64,000 nucleotides of DNA from Nesterenkonia cremea (GCF_014642675.1 NZ_BMIS01000009.1:62001-126000); one strand, 5' to 3'. Shown: positions 18,904-28,759, counted from the first letter of the stretch. Translations and numbers: made by a program. The notes: generated by a model not told the origin, from the letters alone.

Positions 18904-19806
18904 ATGACTCCGACCACCTCTCCTTCCAGCGCGCCGGACAGCCGGGCCTCCGCCCCGGAACAGGCCACCTCCCGACGCGGGCGCGGCGTCGGGTCCGGCC
19001 GGCGCGGCCGTGGTCTGCGCACCACGCTGAACCTGCCGGCTTCCGCCGCACTGGGCGTCAGCGTCCTGTGGTTCAGCCTGCTGGTGCTCATCCCGCTGGC
19101 CCTGGTCTTCGTGGCCGCCGGCGAGCACGGGCTGGGCTACATGTGGGAGGTGCTGACCAACCAGCAGACCGCCAACGCCATCCGGCTGACCCTGACCGCG
19201 GCGGCCGCGGCCACGGCGGTGAACATCGTGATGGGCACGCTGATCGCCTGGGTGCTGGTCCGCGACCGCTTCCCAGGCAAGCGGCTGATCGAGCTGCTGA
19301 TCGACATCCCCTTCGCCCTGCCCTCGCTGGTGGCCGGGTTGGTGCTGCTGAGCCTCTACGGTCCGGGCAGTCCGGTGGGTATCGACGTGTTGGGGACCCC
19401 CTATTCGGTGTTCCTGGCGGTGCTCTTCGTGACTCTGCCCTTCGTGGTGCGCACCGTGCAGCCGGTGCTCATGGCCATGGATGAGGAGGTCGAGCAGGCC
19501 GCCGAATCTCTGGGCGCCACCCGGGCCACCAACTTCCGTCGCGTGGTGCTGCCCGCACTGGCTCCGGCCATCGCCGCAGGGGCCACGCTGTCCTTCGCCC
19601 GCGGCGTCGGGGAGTTCGGTGCGCTGGTGCTGCTCACCGGTAATCGGCCCAACGTCTCCGAGGGTGCGCCCATCCGCATCCAGTCCTATATCGAGGTGGA
19701 CAACACGGCGGCCGCGGCCTCGGTGGCGGTCTTCCTGCTGCTGGTGGCGCTGAGCGCCATCCTCGTCCTGGACCTGATCTCCCGGAGGGTGAGTCGGCAT
19801 GCCTGA
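18904..19806 (+). CDS. cysT: Sulfate ABC transporter permease CysT
   Basis: 300 aa. About 40 variable basic and polar residues precede six membrane helices. The EAA loop (AAESLGATRATNFRRVVLP), which contacts CysA, lies near residues 200-218. Overlaps cysW by 8 nt. It forms the membrane channel with CysW. Confidence 0.94.
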   Translation: MTPTTSPSSAPDSRASAPEQATSRRGRGVGSGRRGRGLRTTLNLPASAALGVSVLWFSLLVLIPLALVFVAAGEHGLGYMWEVLTNQQTANAIRLTLTAAAAATAVNIVMGTLIAWVLVRDRFPGKRLIELLIDIPFALPSLVAGLVLLSLYGPGSPVGIDVLGTPYSVFLAVLFVTLPFVVRTVQPVLMAMDEEVEQAAESLGATRATNFRRVVLPALAPAIAAGATLSFARGVGEFGALVLLTGNRPNVSEGAPIRIQSYIEVDNTAAAASVAVFLLLVALSAILVLDLISRRVSRHA

Positions 19807-20707
19807 GACAGCCCAGCCCGACGCCGCCCAGCCAGACGCCGCCCGGGGAGCCTCTGCGCTGCGCACCCCTGCCCAGCGCACCGGCGCAGAGGGGACCATC
19901 CGTGATGACCTGGGCCGGGGACTGAACCTGCGCCAGCTGCTCGTGGTGGTCTATCTGTTCCTGCTGGTGGGCTGGCCGCTGTGGCGGGTGGTCCAGGAGA
20001 CCTTCTTCTCCGGGGAGAACTACCTGGTCTCCGCGCTGCAGGACCCGGCCATCCAGTACGCCCTGCAGGTGACCTTGGCCGCCACGGCCTGGGCGGTGGT
20101 GCTCAACACCGTCTTCGGGATCACCGTGGGGATCCTGCTGGTCCGTTACGAGTTTCCCGGCAAGCGGGCGCTCTCGGCCCTGCTGGACCTGCCCACCTCG
20201 GTGTCCCCGATCGTCGTCGGGCTGTCCCTGCTGCTGGCCTACGGGCCCATCCACGGGGTGCTGGGCGGGCCGCTGTTCGACCTGGGCATCCGGCTGATCT
20301 TCTCCTTCCCGGGCATCGTTCTGGCGGTCACCTTCATCTCGCTGCCGTTGGTGCTGCGGGCTGTGGTGCCGGTGCTCCAGGAGGTGGGCACCGAGCAGGA
20401 GATGGCGGCGAAGTCCCTGGGCGCCAGCGGCTTCCAGGTGCTGCGTCGGATCACCCTGCCGAGCATCCGCTGGGCGGCGGCCTATGGGATCGTGCTGACC
20501 CTGGCCCGGGCCGTGGGCGAGTTCGGCGCCGTGGTGATCGTCTCCGGGGGCGTGGTGGGCCAGACCGAGACCGCCACGATCGCCGTGCAGCGCCTGCACC
20601 AGGGATTCGAGACCGGGCACGCCTATGCGGTGGGCTTCCTGCTGGCCCTGATCGCAGTGGCCGCACTGGTCATCGTGACCATCCTCCGACCGTCTGAGAA
20701 GCGATAG
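19799..20707 (+). CDS. cysW: Sulfate ABC transporter permease CysW
   Basis: 302 aa. A 40-residue hydrophilic N-terminus, then six membrane helices with the EAA loop ([20 protein letters not shown], about residues 202-221). Partner of CysT. It overlaps cysT by 8 nt and is followed by cysA after 19 bp. Confidence 0.94.
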   Translation: MPETAQPDAAQPDAARGASALRTPAQRTGAEGTIRDDLGRGLNLRQLLVVVYLFLLVGWPLWRVVQETFFSGENYLVSALQDPAIQYALQVTLAATAWAVVLNTVFGITVGILLVRYEFPGKRALSALLDLPTSVSPIVVGLSLLLAYGPIHGVLGGPLFDLGIRLIFSFPGIVLAVTFISLPLVLRAVVPVLQEVGTEQEMAAKSLGASGFQVLRRITLPSIRWAAAYGIVLTLARAVGEFGAVVIVSGGVVGQTETATIAVQRLHQGFETGHAYAVGFLLALIAVAALVIVTILRPSEKR

Positions 20708-20726
20708 AGCTGTAGAGGAGACTGCC

Positions 20727-21815
20727 GTGGGCATCGAGATCCAGGGACTGAACAAGAGCTACGGGGACTTTGCCGCGCTGAAGGACATCACCCTCTCGGT
20801 GCCCTCCGGCGGGCTGACCGCGCTGCTGGGGCCCTCGGGCTCCGGAAAGACCACGCTGTTGCGCATCCTGGGCGGCCAGGAGTCCCCGGACACCGGGACG
20901 GTGCAGATCGACGGGCAGGACGTGACTGTGCTGCCGGCGCAGAAGCGCAACATCGGCTTCGTCTTCCAGCACTATGCGGCCTTCAAACACATGACCGTGG
21001 CCAAGAACGTGGCCTTCGGCCTGGAGATCCGCAAAGTGCCCAAGGCCCAGATCAGGGAGCGGGTGGAGGAGCTGCTGAGCCTGGTCCAGCTCTCCCAGCA
21101 CGGGCATAAGATGCCCTCCCAGCTCTCCGGGGGTCAGCGACAGCGCATGGCCCTGGCCCGGGCGCTGGCCATCGACCCCTCGGTGCTGCTGCTGGATGAG
21201 CCCTTCGGGGCCTTGGACGCCAAAGTCCGCAAGGAGCTGCGCGACTGGCTGCGCCGCCTCCACGACGACGTCCACGTGACCAGCGTCTTCGTCACCCACG
21301 ACCAGGAGGAGGCCCTGGAGGTGGCCGACACCATCGTGGTGGTCAACGAGGGGATCGTGGAGCAGGTCGGTACGCCGGAGGAGATCTACGACCACCCGGC
21401 CAGCGACTTCGTCTTCCAGTTCATCGGCGAGACCACACAGCTGGGCGAGGCGATGCTGCGCCCCCACGACGTACGGATCGTCCCGGAAGCCCAGATCTCC
21501 GAGGCGTCCGGCGCAGGGGGAGCGGCCGGCGTCGGGCCCTCCGGGCTGGGTGGTTCGGAACTGGGCTGGGTGCACTCCGGGGAGATCACGCGCTGGAACC
21601 GCGTGGGCTTCGAGATCCGCCTGGAGGTCACGCTCGACGCCACGGCGCAGGGTCCGGTGCAGCCGACCCCGGTCCACGTGCAGCTGACCCGCACCGAGGC
21701 CCGTGGGCTGGGCCTGAACCCGGGGGACCGGGTCACCGTGGCCCCGCACCCTGACGCCGAACTCCGCCCCGCCCACCGAGCCGCAGCCCGAGAACCCGCC
21801 CTCGTCTCTGCGTGA
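20727..21815 (+). CDS. cysA: Sulfate ABC transporter ATP-binding protein
   Basis: 362 aa from GTG, preceded by GAGGAG. Walker [10 protein letters not shown] (about residues 33-41), signature [15 protein letters not shown], Walker [12 protein letters not shown] and a C-terminal TOBE-like region containing a Gly/Ala-rich linker. It energises sulfate uptake. A perfect 19-bp inverted repeat follows the gene and may terminate the operon. Confidence 0.95.
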   Translation: MGIEIQGLNKSYGDFAALKDITLSVPSGGLTALLGPSGSGKTTLLRILGGQESPDTGTVQIDGQDVTVLPAQKRNIGFVFQHYAAFKHMTVAKNVAFGLEIRKVPKAQIRERVEELLSLVQLSQHGHKMPSQLSGGQRQRMALARALAIDPSVLLLDEPFGALDAKVRKELRDWLRRLHDDVHVTSVFVTHDQEEALEVADTIVVVNEGIVEQVGTPEEIYDHPASDFVFQFIGETTQLGEAMLRPHDVRIVPEAQISEASGAGGAAGVGPSGLGGSELGWVHSGEITRWNRVGFEIRLEVTLDATAQGPVQPTPVHVQLTRTEARGLGLNPGDRVTVAPHPDAELRPAHRAAAREPALVSA

Positions 21816-21868
21816 GTGCCGGTCGGCGGTCCGGGTGGGGTCACTCTGTCCTGCTTGCGAGCGGAGTG

Positions 21869-21927
21869 TGATCAGATACGCGCGGAACTCGAGCCGATTC
21901 GGCAGGAATTCCGCGCGTATCTGATCA
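21869..21927. terminator. Perfect 19-bp inverted repeat between convergent genes
   Basis: TGATCAGATACGCGCGGAA (21869-21887) is exactly complementary to 21909-21927, with a 21-nt loop that itself contains GCCGATTCGGC. It lies between cysA and the acyl-CoA-dehydrogenase-like gene, so it could be a bidirectional terminator or a palindromic repeat. Confidence 0.7.
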
Positions 21928-21981
21928 AACCCCAGCCTCCCGGGCTTGGAACCGCGCGACCGACGCCGACGCCGCAGCAGC

Positions 21982-23151
21982 TCACCCCAGCACATCCCCC
22001 GCGATGGTCTCGCGGAGGATCTCGCTGGTGCCGCCGAAGATGGTCAGCAGCCGCACCGCCAGGTAGGCCTGGGCGACGGGGTACTCGAGGATGTATCCGT
22101 AGCCGCCGTGCAGCTGCAGGCAGGTGTCCACGGCGGACTTCGCCTCCTCAGCGGCCCAGAGCTTGGCCTTGGAGGCGGCGACCACGTCCAGCTCGCCGGC
22201 GTTGTGGGCGTCCACGGCTGCGGCGATGTAGCGCTGGGTGACCTCCAAGCGGGTCTGCAGGTCTGCCAGCTGGAAGCGGGTGTTCTGGAACTGGGTCAGC
22301 GGGCCGTCGAAGGCCTGGCGCTCGCCCACGTAGCTGATGGTCTGGCGCAGCGCCTCGCCGGCGACCACAGTGGCTGCGGCGGCCACGGCCAGCCGGCCCT
22401 GGGGCAGGATCGACTTGGCGATCTCCAGGCCCTTCCCCTCGGCCCCGATCATGTTCTCGGCCGGGATGTGGACCTCGTCGAAGAACAGCTCGGCGGTGTC
22501 GGAGGCTCTGAGCCCCATCTTCTCCAGCTGGGAGCCGGGCCGGTAGCCCAGGTTGTCCTCCTTCTGGACGAGGAACAGGCTGAACGACGACGCCGATCCG
22601 CGCTCCTTCACATCGGAGCCGTCGGTCCGTGCCAGCACCAGTGCGCCGTCGCCGGAGATGCCGTTGCCGATGAAGGTCTTCTGGCCGCTGAGGATCCAGC
22701 TGTCGTCCTCCTGCTTCACAGCCTTGGTGCGCACGCCGCGCAGGTCGGAGCCGGCGCCGGGCTCGGTGAAGGCCACGGAGGTGACGAAGGAGGCGTCCAT
22801 GAATCGGGGCAGCCACCCGGCTTTCTGCTCCTCAGTGCCGAACTGCAGCACCGCGGGCAGCACCCAGTCGTCGTGCAGGTGCAGGGCCAGGGCCACGCCG
22901 AGGGCATCGGCGCGGGCCAGCTCCTCGTCGATGATCATCCGGAACCGGTAGTCCTGAAGCCCCATGCCGCCGTGCTCCTCGGGCACGGCCAGGCCGAGCA
23001 GCCCGTTCTCGGAGGCCTTCTCCCACAGGGCGCGGTCGATCATATGGTCCGCATCCCACTGCCTATAGTGTGGGGAGACCTCACGGGTGACGAATTCCCG
23101 GACGACCTGACGGAACTCCTCGTGGATCTCCTCGTAGAAACCAGGGAACAT
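21982..23151 (-). CDS. Acyl-CoA dehydrogenase-fold flavoprotein, catalytic Glu not seen
   Basis: 389 aa, normal for acyl-CoA dehydrogenases. FAD-contact motifs VAFTEPGAGSDLRG and LHGGYGYILEYPVAQAYLAV are intact. The two known catalytic-base positions both hold glycine: IFGGTSEILRE (SCAD-type has EGTSE) and LPQGRLAVA (LCAD/IVD-type has ERL). It may lack ordinary dehydrogenase activity or use another base. It lies 54 bp after fdxA on the same strand, apparently the last gene of the sulfate-reduction operon, so a sulfur-related or ferredoxin-linked role is possible but unproven. Confidence 0.85.
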   Translation of the reverse strand: MFPGFYEEIHEEFRQVVREFVTREVSPHYRQWDADHMIDRALWEKASENGLLGLAVPEEHGGMGLQDYRFRMIIDEELARADALGVALALHLHDDWVLPAVLQFGTEEQKAGWLPRFMDASFVTSVAFTEPGAGSDLRGVRTKAVKQEDDSWILSGQKTFIGNGISGDGALVLARTDGSDVKERGSASSFSLFLVQKEDNLGYRPGSQLEKMGLRASDTAELFFDEVHIPAENMIGAEGKGLEIAKSILPQGRLAVAAAATVVAGEALRQTISYVGERQAFDGPLTQFQNTRFQLADLQTRLEVTQRYIAAAVDAHNAGELDVVAASKAKLWAAEEAKSAVDTCLQLHGGYGYILEYPVAQAYLAVRLLTIFGGTSEILRETIAGDVLG

Positions 23152-23205
23152 CGACTACCTCTCATAACAGGACGGCACAGCGGTGGATGACGAGGCGCTC
23201 GGGCC

Positions 23206-23526
23206 TCAGCTCTCCTGGGGCGGGAGCGCGGCGATGACCTCGTGATCCTTCTCGATCAGACCGAGTTTGGCCGCACCGCCGGGGGAGCCGACGTCGTCGA
23301 AGAACTCGACGTTGGCCCGGTAGTACTCCGACCACTCCTCGGGAAGATCATCCTCATAATAGATGGCCTCCACGGGGCAGACGGGTTCGCAGGCACCGCA
23401 GTCCACGCATTCGTCCGGGTGGATGTAGAGGGAACGTTCGCCCTCGTAGATGCAGTCCACCGGGCATTCGTCGATGCAGGCCTTGTCCTTCAGATCCACA
23501 CAGGGCAGGGCGATGATGTAGGTCAC
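23206..23526 (-). CDS. fdxA: 7Fe ferredoxin FdxA
   Basis: 106 aa from a GTG that overlaps the reductase stop (GTGA). Cysteines at 9, 17 and 50 fit a [3Fe-4S] cluster and 21, 40, 43 and 46 a [4Fe-4S] cluster, with Cys25 free, the Azotobacter ferredoxin I pattern. The C-terminal tail (about residues 55-106) is typical of actinobacterial FdxA. It most likely carries electrons from the adjacent reductase to the siroheme sulfite reductase. Confidence 0.95.
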   Translation of the reverse strand: MTYIIALPCVDLKDKACIDECPVDCIYEGERSLYIHPDECVDCGACEPVCPVEAIYYEDDLPEEWSEYYRANVEFFDDVGSPGGAAKLGLIEKDHEVIAALPPQES

Positions 23527-24956
23527 CGGTCAGCCTTCCCGGCCGCGTCCACAGTCTCCAGGGCGCGGGAGACGCGGACCATCTCCTCGCGCGGGACCAC
23601 CTTCACGCGTTCGCGGATGCCGCCGTCGGGCAGCTCGCCCCAGCCTTCGCCCAGGGAGCGCTCGTGGGCGTCCAGGGCGATCCAGCCGTCCCAGGAGGTG
23701 GGCTCCACTCCGCGGGACTCCAGCAGCTCCACGACGTCGACCCCCGGTTCGGCCGGTGCGGGCAGACTGGGCAGGTCCTCCAGCAGGCATCCGATGGTCT
23801 CGGAGGCGTCGCCCTTGGTGTGCCCGATCAGGCCCACCGGGCCGCGTTTGATCCAGCCGGTGGCGTAGATGCCGGTCAGGTGTTCGCCGTTCTCGTCGAC
23901 GACGCGGCCGGCCTGGTTGGGGATGACGCCGCGCTCGGCGTCGAAGGGCACTTCTGCCAGCGGGCTGCCGAAGTAGCCGATGGCCCGGTAGACGGCCTGG
24001 ACGTCGTAGTCCACGTACTCGCCGGTGCCGCGGACGTTGCCGCTGCCGTCGAGCTCCTGCCGCTCGAAGCGGATGCCGCTGACCTTGCCGTCACGGCCAC
24101 TGTCGGTGTCACCGCCGATCTCCACGGGGGAGTGCAGGAAGTGCAGGTGCAGACGGCGCGACGCCGGCTCGGTCCGCTCCTCCTGCTCCACCAGCCAGTT
24201 GGCCAGCGTGTTGACCATGGTCTTGACCTGGTTGTTGGTCTTGATGGCCTCATCGGAGGCCTCGTCGAACTCGAAGTCCTCCTCGTAGAGCACGATGTCC
24301 ACGTCCTTGGAGTGGGCCAGCTCGCGCAGCTCCAGCGGGGTGAACTTCACCTGGGCGGGGCCGCGGCGGCCGAAGACGTGCACATCGGTGACGGGCGAGG
24401 ACTTCAGACCCTGGTAGACGTTGTCCGGGATCTCGGTCTCCAGCAGGTCGTCGGCGTGCTTGGAGAGCACCCGGGCCACGTCCAGGGCCACATTGCCGTT
24501 GCCCAGCACGGCGACCTTCTGGGCATCCAGCGGCCATTCGCGCGGGTAGTCGGGGTGGCCGTCGTACCAGGAGACGAAGTCTGCGGCGCCGAAGCTGCCG
24601 TCCAGCTCGATGCCGGGGATGTTCAGCGCGGCGTCGTCGATGGCTCCGGTGGAGAAGATGACGGCGTCGTAGTGGCGCTGCAGATCCTCCCGGGTGAGGT
24701 CGGTGCCGTAGTCGACGTTGCCGATGAAGCGGATCTTGCCGCGCTCCATGACCTTGTGCAGGGCCTTGACGATCCCCTTGATGCGCGGGTGGTCCGGGGC
24801 CACGCCGTAGCGGATGAGCCCGAAGGGCGCGGGGTAGCGGTCGAAGAGGTCGATCTCCACATGCTCGCCCTGTTCGGAGCGGGAGAGGATGTCTGCTGCG
24901 TAGACACCGGCGGGGCCGGCGCCGATCACGGCGATGCGAAGTGTCCGATCAGTCAT
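23523..24956 (-). CDS. fprA: Ferredoxin-NADP+ reductase (FprA / adrenodoxin reductase type)
   Basis: 477 aa. FAD motif VIGAGPAGVYAADILSR at residues 10-26, then the NADP-binding half with VLGNGNVALDVARVL. PAPFGLIRYGVAPDHP and GWIKRGPVGLIGHTKGDA are hallmarks of FprA. It reduces ferredoxin with NADPH. It overlaps cobA and fdxA by 4 nt each, placing the whole electron supply for sulfite reduction inside the operon. Confidence 0.95.
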   Translation of the reverse strand: MTDRTLRIAVIGAGPAGVYAADILSRSEQGEHVEIDLFDRYPAPFGLIRYGVAPDHPRIKGIVKALHKVMERGKIRFIGNVDYGTDLTREDLQRHYDAVIFSTGAIDDAALNIPGIELDGSFGAADFVSWYDGHPDYPREWPLDAQKVAVLGNGNVALDVARVLSKHADDLLETEIPDNVYQGLKSSPVTDVHVFGRRGPAQVKFTPLELRELAHSKDVDIVLYEEDFEFDEASDEAIKTNNQVKTMVNTLANWLVEQEERTEPASRRLHLHFLHSPVEIGGDTDSGRDGKVSGIRFERQELDGSGNVRGTGEYVDYDVQAVYRAIGYFGSPLAEVPFDAERGVIPNQAGRVVDENGEHLTGIYATGWIKRGPVGLIGHTKGDASETIGCLLEDLPSLPAPAEPGVDVVELLESRGVEPTSWDGWIALDAHERSLGEGWGELPDGGIRERVKVVPREEMVRVSRALETVDAAGKADR

Positions 24957-25717
24957 GGCTGCCTTTGCGAAGTCGTTGTGTGTGCGAGGTCTGCTGCGGG
25001 CTGGTAGAGCTCAGCCCAGTGGTCGGCCAGGGTGACCACCTCACCGACCACGATCACCGCCGGGTTGGCCACCTGACGCTGTGCCGCCAGATCGGCGATG
25101 TCGCCCAGCCGGCCCAGGGTGACCCGCTGCTGCGGGGTCCAGCCGGCCTCCACGATCCCCACGGGGGTCTCGGCGGCGAAGCCGTTGACCATCAGCGCGG
25201 TGGCGGTGCGGCGCAGGGTCTTCACACCCATCAGGATCACCAGGGTATGCCCTTCGGCCCGGGGGATGACACCCAGGTCCTCGTGGCCGGTGACCACGGT
25301 GAATCCGCGGGAGATCCCCCGGTGGGTCAGCGGGATGCCGGCCGCGGCCGGAACTGAGATCGCCGAGGTGATCCCGGGGACCACCTCCACCTCGATCCCG
25401 TAGCGCCGGCAGTGCTCGCGCTCCTCGGAGCCGCGGCCCAGGATGAAGGGGTCACCGCCCTTCAGTCGCGCCACCGTCCGTCCGGCCAGCGCGTGCTCCA
25501 CCAGCAGCGCGTTGATCTGCTCCTGCGGAGTGCTGTGATGCCCGGGGGCCTTCCCGACGTCGATGACCTCCACCTCCGGTGCGAGGTCCTCCAGCAGCCC
25601 GCGGGGGCCCAGCCGGTCGGCCACGACGACGTCGGCCGCCTGCAGCAGCTCCCGGCCGCGCTCGGTGATCAGCGACTCCTCTCCGGGGCCGCCGCCGATG
25701 AGGGAGACGGTGCTCAT
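24953..25717 (-). CDS. cobA: Uroporphyrinogen-III C-methyltransferase (SUMT)
   Basis: 254 aa from the ATG at 25717, which overlaps the cysN stop (ATGA) like the other junctions; a GTG at 25729 is less likely. Tetrapyrrole methylase fold with SLIGGGPGEESLITERGREL, LKGGDPFILGRGSEE and VPGITSAISVPAAAGIPLTH. It makes precorrin-2, the siroheme precursor for the sulfite reductase. The dehydrogenase and ferrochelatase needed to finish siroheme are not in the window. Confidence 0.94.
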   Translation of the reverse strand: MSTVSLIGGGPGEESLITERGRELLQAADVVVADRLGPRGLLEDLAPEVEVIDVGKAPGHHSTPQEQINALLVEHALAGRTVARLKGGDPFILGRGSEEREHCRRYGIEVEVVPGITSAISVPAAAGIPLTHRGISRGFTVVTGHEDLGVIPRAEGHTLVILMGVKTLRRTATALMVNGFAAETPVGIVEAGWTPQQRVTLGRLGDIADLAAQRQVANPAVIVVGEVVTLADHWAELYQPAADLAHTTTSQRQP

Positions 25718-27120
25718 GATGACAGCCACTCCTCATCACTCTGAGCTTCAGGCTCCTCCTCCGGCTCGGGGACGCGGATCATGCCGGCTGCCAACGTGTT
25801 GCCGTCGGTGGGGTCGATCAGCAGGGCCGCTCCGGTGCGCTTGGACACCGAGTAGTCGTCCACCGGCAGAGTGGAGGCCAGCTTGACCTCCACGGTGCCG
25901 ATGTCGTTGAGCTGAAGCTCCTCGGCGGCCTCGGAGGTCAGCGTGCTGAGGTCCAGACGGTCGTGGATCTCGGTGACCAGGGCCTTGACGGTGGCGGTGC
26001 CGTGCTTGAACAGCACCCGGGCCCCGGGCTTCAGCGGGCTGTCGGCCAGCCAGGCCACCCGGGTGGTCAGCTCGTCGAGCTCCGCGGCGGGACGCTCCGG
26101 ATCCGTGATCAGGGTGCCGCGGGCGGCGTCGAACTCTCCGGCGAGCTGGATGGTGACCGACTCGCCGGGGGTGGCCAGCTGGGGCATGCCCTCGCCGCCC
26201 GCCAGCTGGGTCTGCAGCTCGGTGCGCTCCACCGAGGTCACCTCGGTGATGTGGCTGCCGGGCTGCAGGCGCACGCGGTCCCCGGGTTGGAGGAAGCCGG
26301 AGGCGATCTGCCCGGCGTAGCCGCGGTAGTCCTGGTGGGGGCGGATGACGGTCTGGACCGGCAGCCGCAGCGGCTCCTCGCTGCGCAGCGAGGTGTCGGC
26401 GTCGGGAAGCTCCTCCAGGATGGGGAGCAGAGCCTGGCCCAGGTGCTCCGGGGCGCGGTACCAGGGAGTGCGGTCGGAGACGGTCACCACGTTGTCCCCG
26501 TGCAGGGCTGAGACCGGGATGACCCGCGGATCCGGGCTGCCCAGCTCGGCGGCCACGGCGCGGATGTCCTGCTCCACGGCCCGGAAGGCCTCCTCGGAGT
26601 AGTCCACGGCGTCGATCTTGTTGACCGCGATGATCACATGCTCCACGCGGAGCAGCGTGGCCACAGCCAGGTGCCGGCGGGTCTGCTCCACCACACCGTT
26701 GCGCACATCCACCAGCAGCACCACGGCATCGGCGGTGGAGGTGCCGGTGACGGTGTTGCGGGTGTACTGCACGTGGCCGGGGCAGTCGGCCAGCACAAAG
26801 CTGCGCCGGTCGGTGGCGAAGTAGCGGTAGGCCACATCGATGGTGATGCCCTGCTCGCGCTCGGCGCGCAGGCCGTCGGTCAGCAGCGCGAGGTCCAGCG
26901 GCTGCTCCGCCAGCTCGCCACGGTCGCTCTGACCGGGGGCCTCGCCGGCGTCGAAGCCGCGCTCGGCCGAAGTGCGGGCCACTGAGGCCAGCTGGTCGGA
27001 GAGGATGGCCTGAGCGTCGTGGAGCAGGCGGCCCACCAGGGTGGATTTGCCGTCGTCCACGCTTCCGGCGGTGGCCAGCCGGAACAGCGAGCCGGTCTGG
27101 TCTGAGTTCGGGGTGATCAA
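25714..27120 (-). CDS. cysN: Sulfate adenylyltransferase large subunit (GTPase)
   Basis: 468 aa. An EF-Tu-like GTPase with P-loop GSVDDGKST (about residues 19-27), DCPGHVQYTRN and NKID. With CysD it activates sulfate to APS, driven by GTP hydrolysis. No APS kinase (CysC) domain is attached, consistent with direct APS reduction. It overlaps cysD and cobA by 4 nt. Confidence 0.95.
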   Translation of the reverse strand: MITPNSDQTGSLFRLATAGSVDDGKSTLVGRLLHDAQAILSDQLASVARTSAERGFDAGEAPGQSDRGELAEQPLDLALLTDGLRAEREQGITIDVAYRYFATDRRSFVLADCPGHVQYTRNTVTGTSTADAVVLLVDVRNGVVEQTRRHLAVATLLRVEHVIIAVNKIDAVDYSEEAFRAVEQDIRAVAAELGSPDPRVIPVSALHGDNVVTVSDRTPWYRAPEHLGQALLPILEELPDADTSLRSEEPLRLPVQTVIRPHQDYRGYAGQIASGFLQPGDRVRLQPGSHITEVTSVERTELQTQLAGGEGMPQLATPGESVTIQLAGEFDAARGTLITDPERPAAELDELTTRVAWLADSPLKPGARVLFKHGTATVKALVTEIHDRLDLSTLTSEAAEELQLNDIGTVEVKLASTLPVDDYSVSKRTGAALLIDPTDGNTLAAGMIRVPEPEEEPEAQSDEEWLSS

Positions 27121-28004
27121 AAGTAACCGTCCTTCTTGCGGTCTTCCATGGCGGCTTCGCTGAGCCGATCATCGGCACGGGTTGCTCCGCGCTCGGTGAC
27201 CGTGGCGGCGGCGACCTCCTGGAGGACGAGTTCATTGGTGGTGGCCTCGGAGAGCACGGCGCCGGTGCAGGACATATCGCCCACGGTCCGGTAGCGCACC
27301 TGCATGGTCTCCACAGGCTCCTCCTCGGTGGGCAGGCTGTGGGGCCCGACGGCGCGGATCATGCCGTCGCGGCGGAAGACCTGCCGGTGGTGGGCGTAGT
27401 ACAGCGGGGGCAGCTCGATGCCCTCGGCGGCGATGTAGCGCCACACATCAAGCTCGGTCCAGTTGCTGATGGGGAAGGCCCGGACATGCTGGCCGGGGGT
27501 GTGCCGGCCGTTGTACAGGTTCCACAGCTCGGGCCGCTGGCTGCGCGGATTCCACTGGCCGAACTCATCGCGCAGCGAGAGGATCCGCTCCTTGGCTCGT
27601 GCCCGGTCCTCATCCCGGCGGGCGCCGCCGAAGACGGCGTCGAACCGGTTGTCCCGGATGGTGTTGAGCAGCGGCACCGTCTGCAGCGGGTTGCGGGTGC
27701 CGTCGGCGCGCTCCTGCAGCTCACCGGAGTCGATGAGCTCCTGGACCGAGCCGACCACCAGGCGCAGGCCCAGCCGCTCGACGGTGCGGTCGCGGAAGTC
27801 GATGACCTCTTCGAAGTTGTGGCCGGTGTCGATGTGGACCACCGGGAAGGGGACGGGTCCGGGGTGGAAGGCCTTGGCGGCCAGGTGCAGCATGACCACA
27901 GAGTCCTTGCCGCCGGAGAAGAGCATGGCGGGGCGGTCGAACTCGGCGACCACCTCGCGGATGATGTGGATGGATTCGGCCTCGAGCCGTGCCAGTGAAC
28001 TCAT
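27117..28004 (-). CDS. cysD: Sulfate adenylyltransferase small subunit
   Basis: 295 aa from the ATG at 28004 (MSSLARLEAESIHIIREV), which forms an ATGA overlap with cysH; a longer frame to 28034 is not needed. PP-loop ATP pyrophosphatase motif FSGGKDSVVMLHLA, then DTGHNFEEVIDFRD and PISNWTELDVWRYI. Forms ATP sulfurylase with CysN. Confidence 0.95.
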   Translation of the reverse strand: MSSLARLEAESIHIIREVVAEFDRPAMLFSGGKDSVVMLHLAAKAFHPGPVPFPVVHIDTGHNFEEVIDFRDRTVERLGLRLVVGSVQELIDSGELQERADGTRNPLQTVPLLNTIRDNRFDAVFGGARRDEDRARAKERILSLRDEFGQWNPRSQRPELWNLYNGRHTPGQHVRAFPISNWTELDVWRYIAAEGIELPPLYYAHHRQVFRRDGMIRAVGPHSLPTEEEPVETMQVRYRTVGDMSCTGAVLSEATTNELVLQEVAAATVTERGATRADDRLSEAAMEDRKKDGYF

Positions 28005-28759
28005 GAGGTGGCCTCCGTGGTGTGGATGCCGCATTCGACCTTGCCGGAGCCGGCCCAGCGGCCGGACCGCGGGTCCTCTCCGGGGGCGACGGGCTGGGTG
28101 CAGGGCTGGCAGCCGATGGAGGGGTATCCGTTCTCCAGCAGCAGGTTCACCGGGACGCTGTGCTCGTGGGAGTAGCTGACCAGGTCATCGAAGCTCCAGG
28201 TGGCCAGCGGGTTGACCTTGATCAGCCCGTGCAGCTCGTCGAAGGTCACCAGGGGAGTGTCGATCCGGGTGGGGGCCTCATCGCGGCGGACTCCGGTGAA
28301 CCAGAGCCTATAGCCGGTCAGAGCCTCGGCCAGCGGCTCCATCTTGCGCATCCGGCAGCAGGCGGCCGGATCAGAGGCGAAGAGGTCCTTGCCGTGCTTC
28401 TCGTCCTGCTCGGCTACGGTCAGCCTGGGCGTCACATCCACGATGTTCACGTCCAGGGCGCGGGCGACCTCGTTGCGCTCGGCGATGGTCTCGGCGAAGT
28501 GGTAGCCGGTCTCCAGGAACAGCACGTCCACGCCGGGGATCTGTTCGGCCACCAAGGCCGGCAGCACAGCGTCCTGCATGGAGCAGGCGACGGCGACCTC
28601 ACGGGTGGGGAAGTTCGCGGCGACCCAGGCGATGACGTCCTCGGCTCGGGCGTCCCAGTCCAGTGCCTCCGCGCCGGACTGAGCCAGGGCACGCAGCTCT
28701 GCCGTCTCTGTCTGCTGCTCCGAGGCGGTCTGCTGCTCCGGGGTGGGGTAGATGGTCAT
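28001..28759 (-). CDS. cysH: Adenylylsulfate (APS) reductase
   Basis: 252 aa from the ATG at 28759, overlapping the sulfite reductase stop. PP-loop-like ACSMQDAVLPALV, the Cys pairs AACCRMRKMEPL and GCQPCTQPVAPGED, and catalytic tail ECGIH. The four-cysteine pattern is that of [4Fe-4S] APS reductases rather than PAPS reductases, and fits the lack of CysC. It reduces APS to sulfite using thioredoxin. Confidence 0.95.
   Translation of the reverse strand: MTIYPTPEQQTASEQQTETAELRALAQSGAEALDWDARAEDVIAWVAANFPTREVAVACSMQDAVLPALVAEQIPGVDVLFLETGYHFAETIAERNEVARALDVNIVDVTPRLTVAEQDEKHGKDLFASDPAACCRMRKMEPLAEALTGYRLWFTGVRRDEAPTRIDTPLVTFDELHGLIKVNPLATWSFDDLVSYSHEHSVPVNLLLENGYPSIGCQPCTQPVAPGEDPRSGRWAGSGKVECGIHTTEATS

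Noticed and set aside
25748..27235. Second minus-strand frame overlapping cysN
   Set aside because: Out-of-frame reading of cysN, rich in Arg, Pro and Gly, while the cysN frame has intact GTPase motifs.
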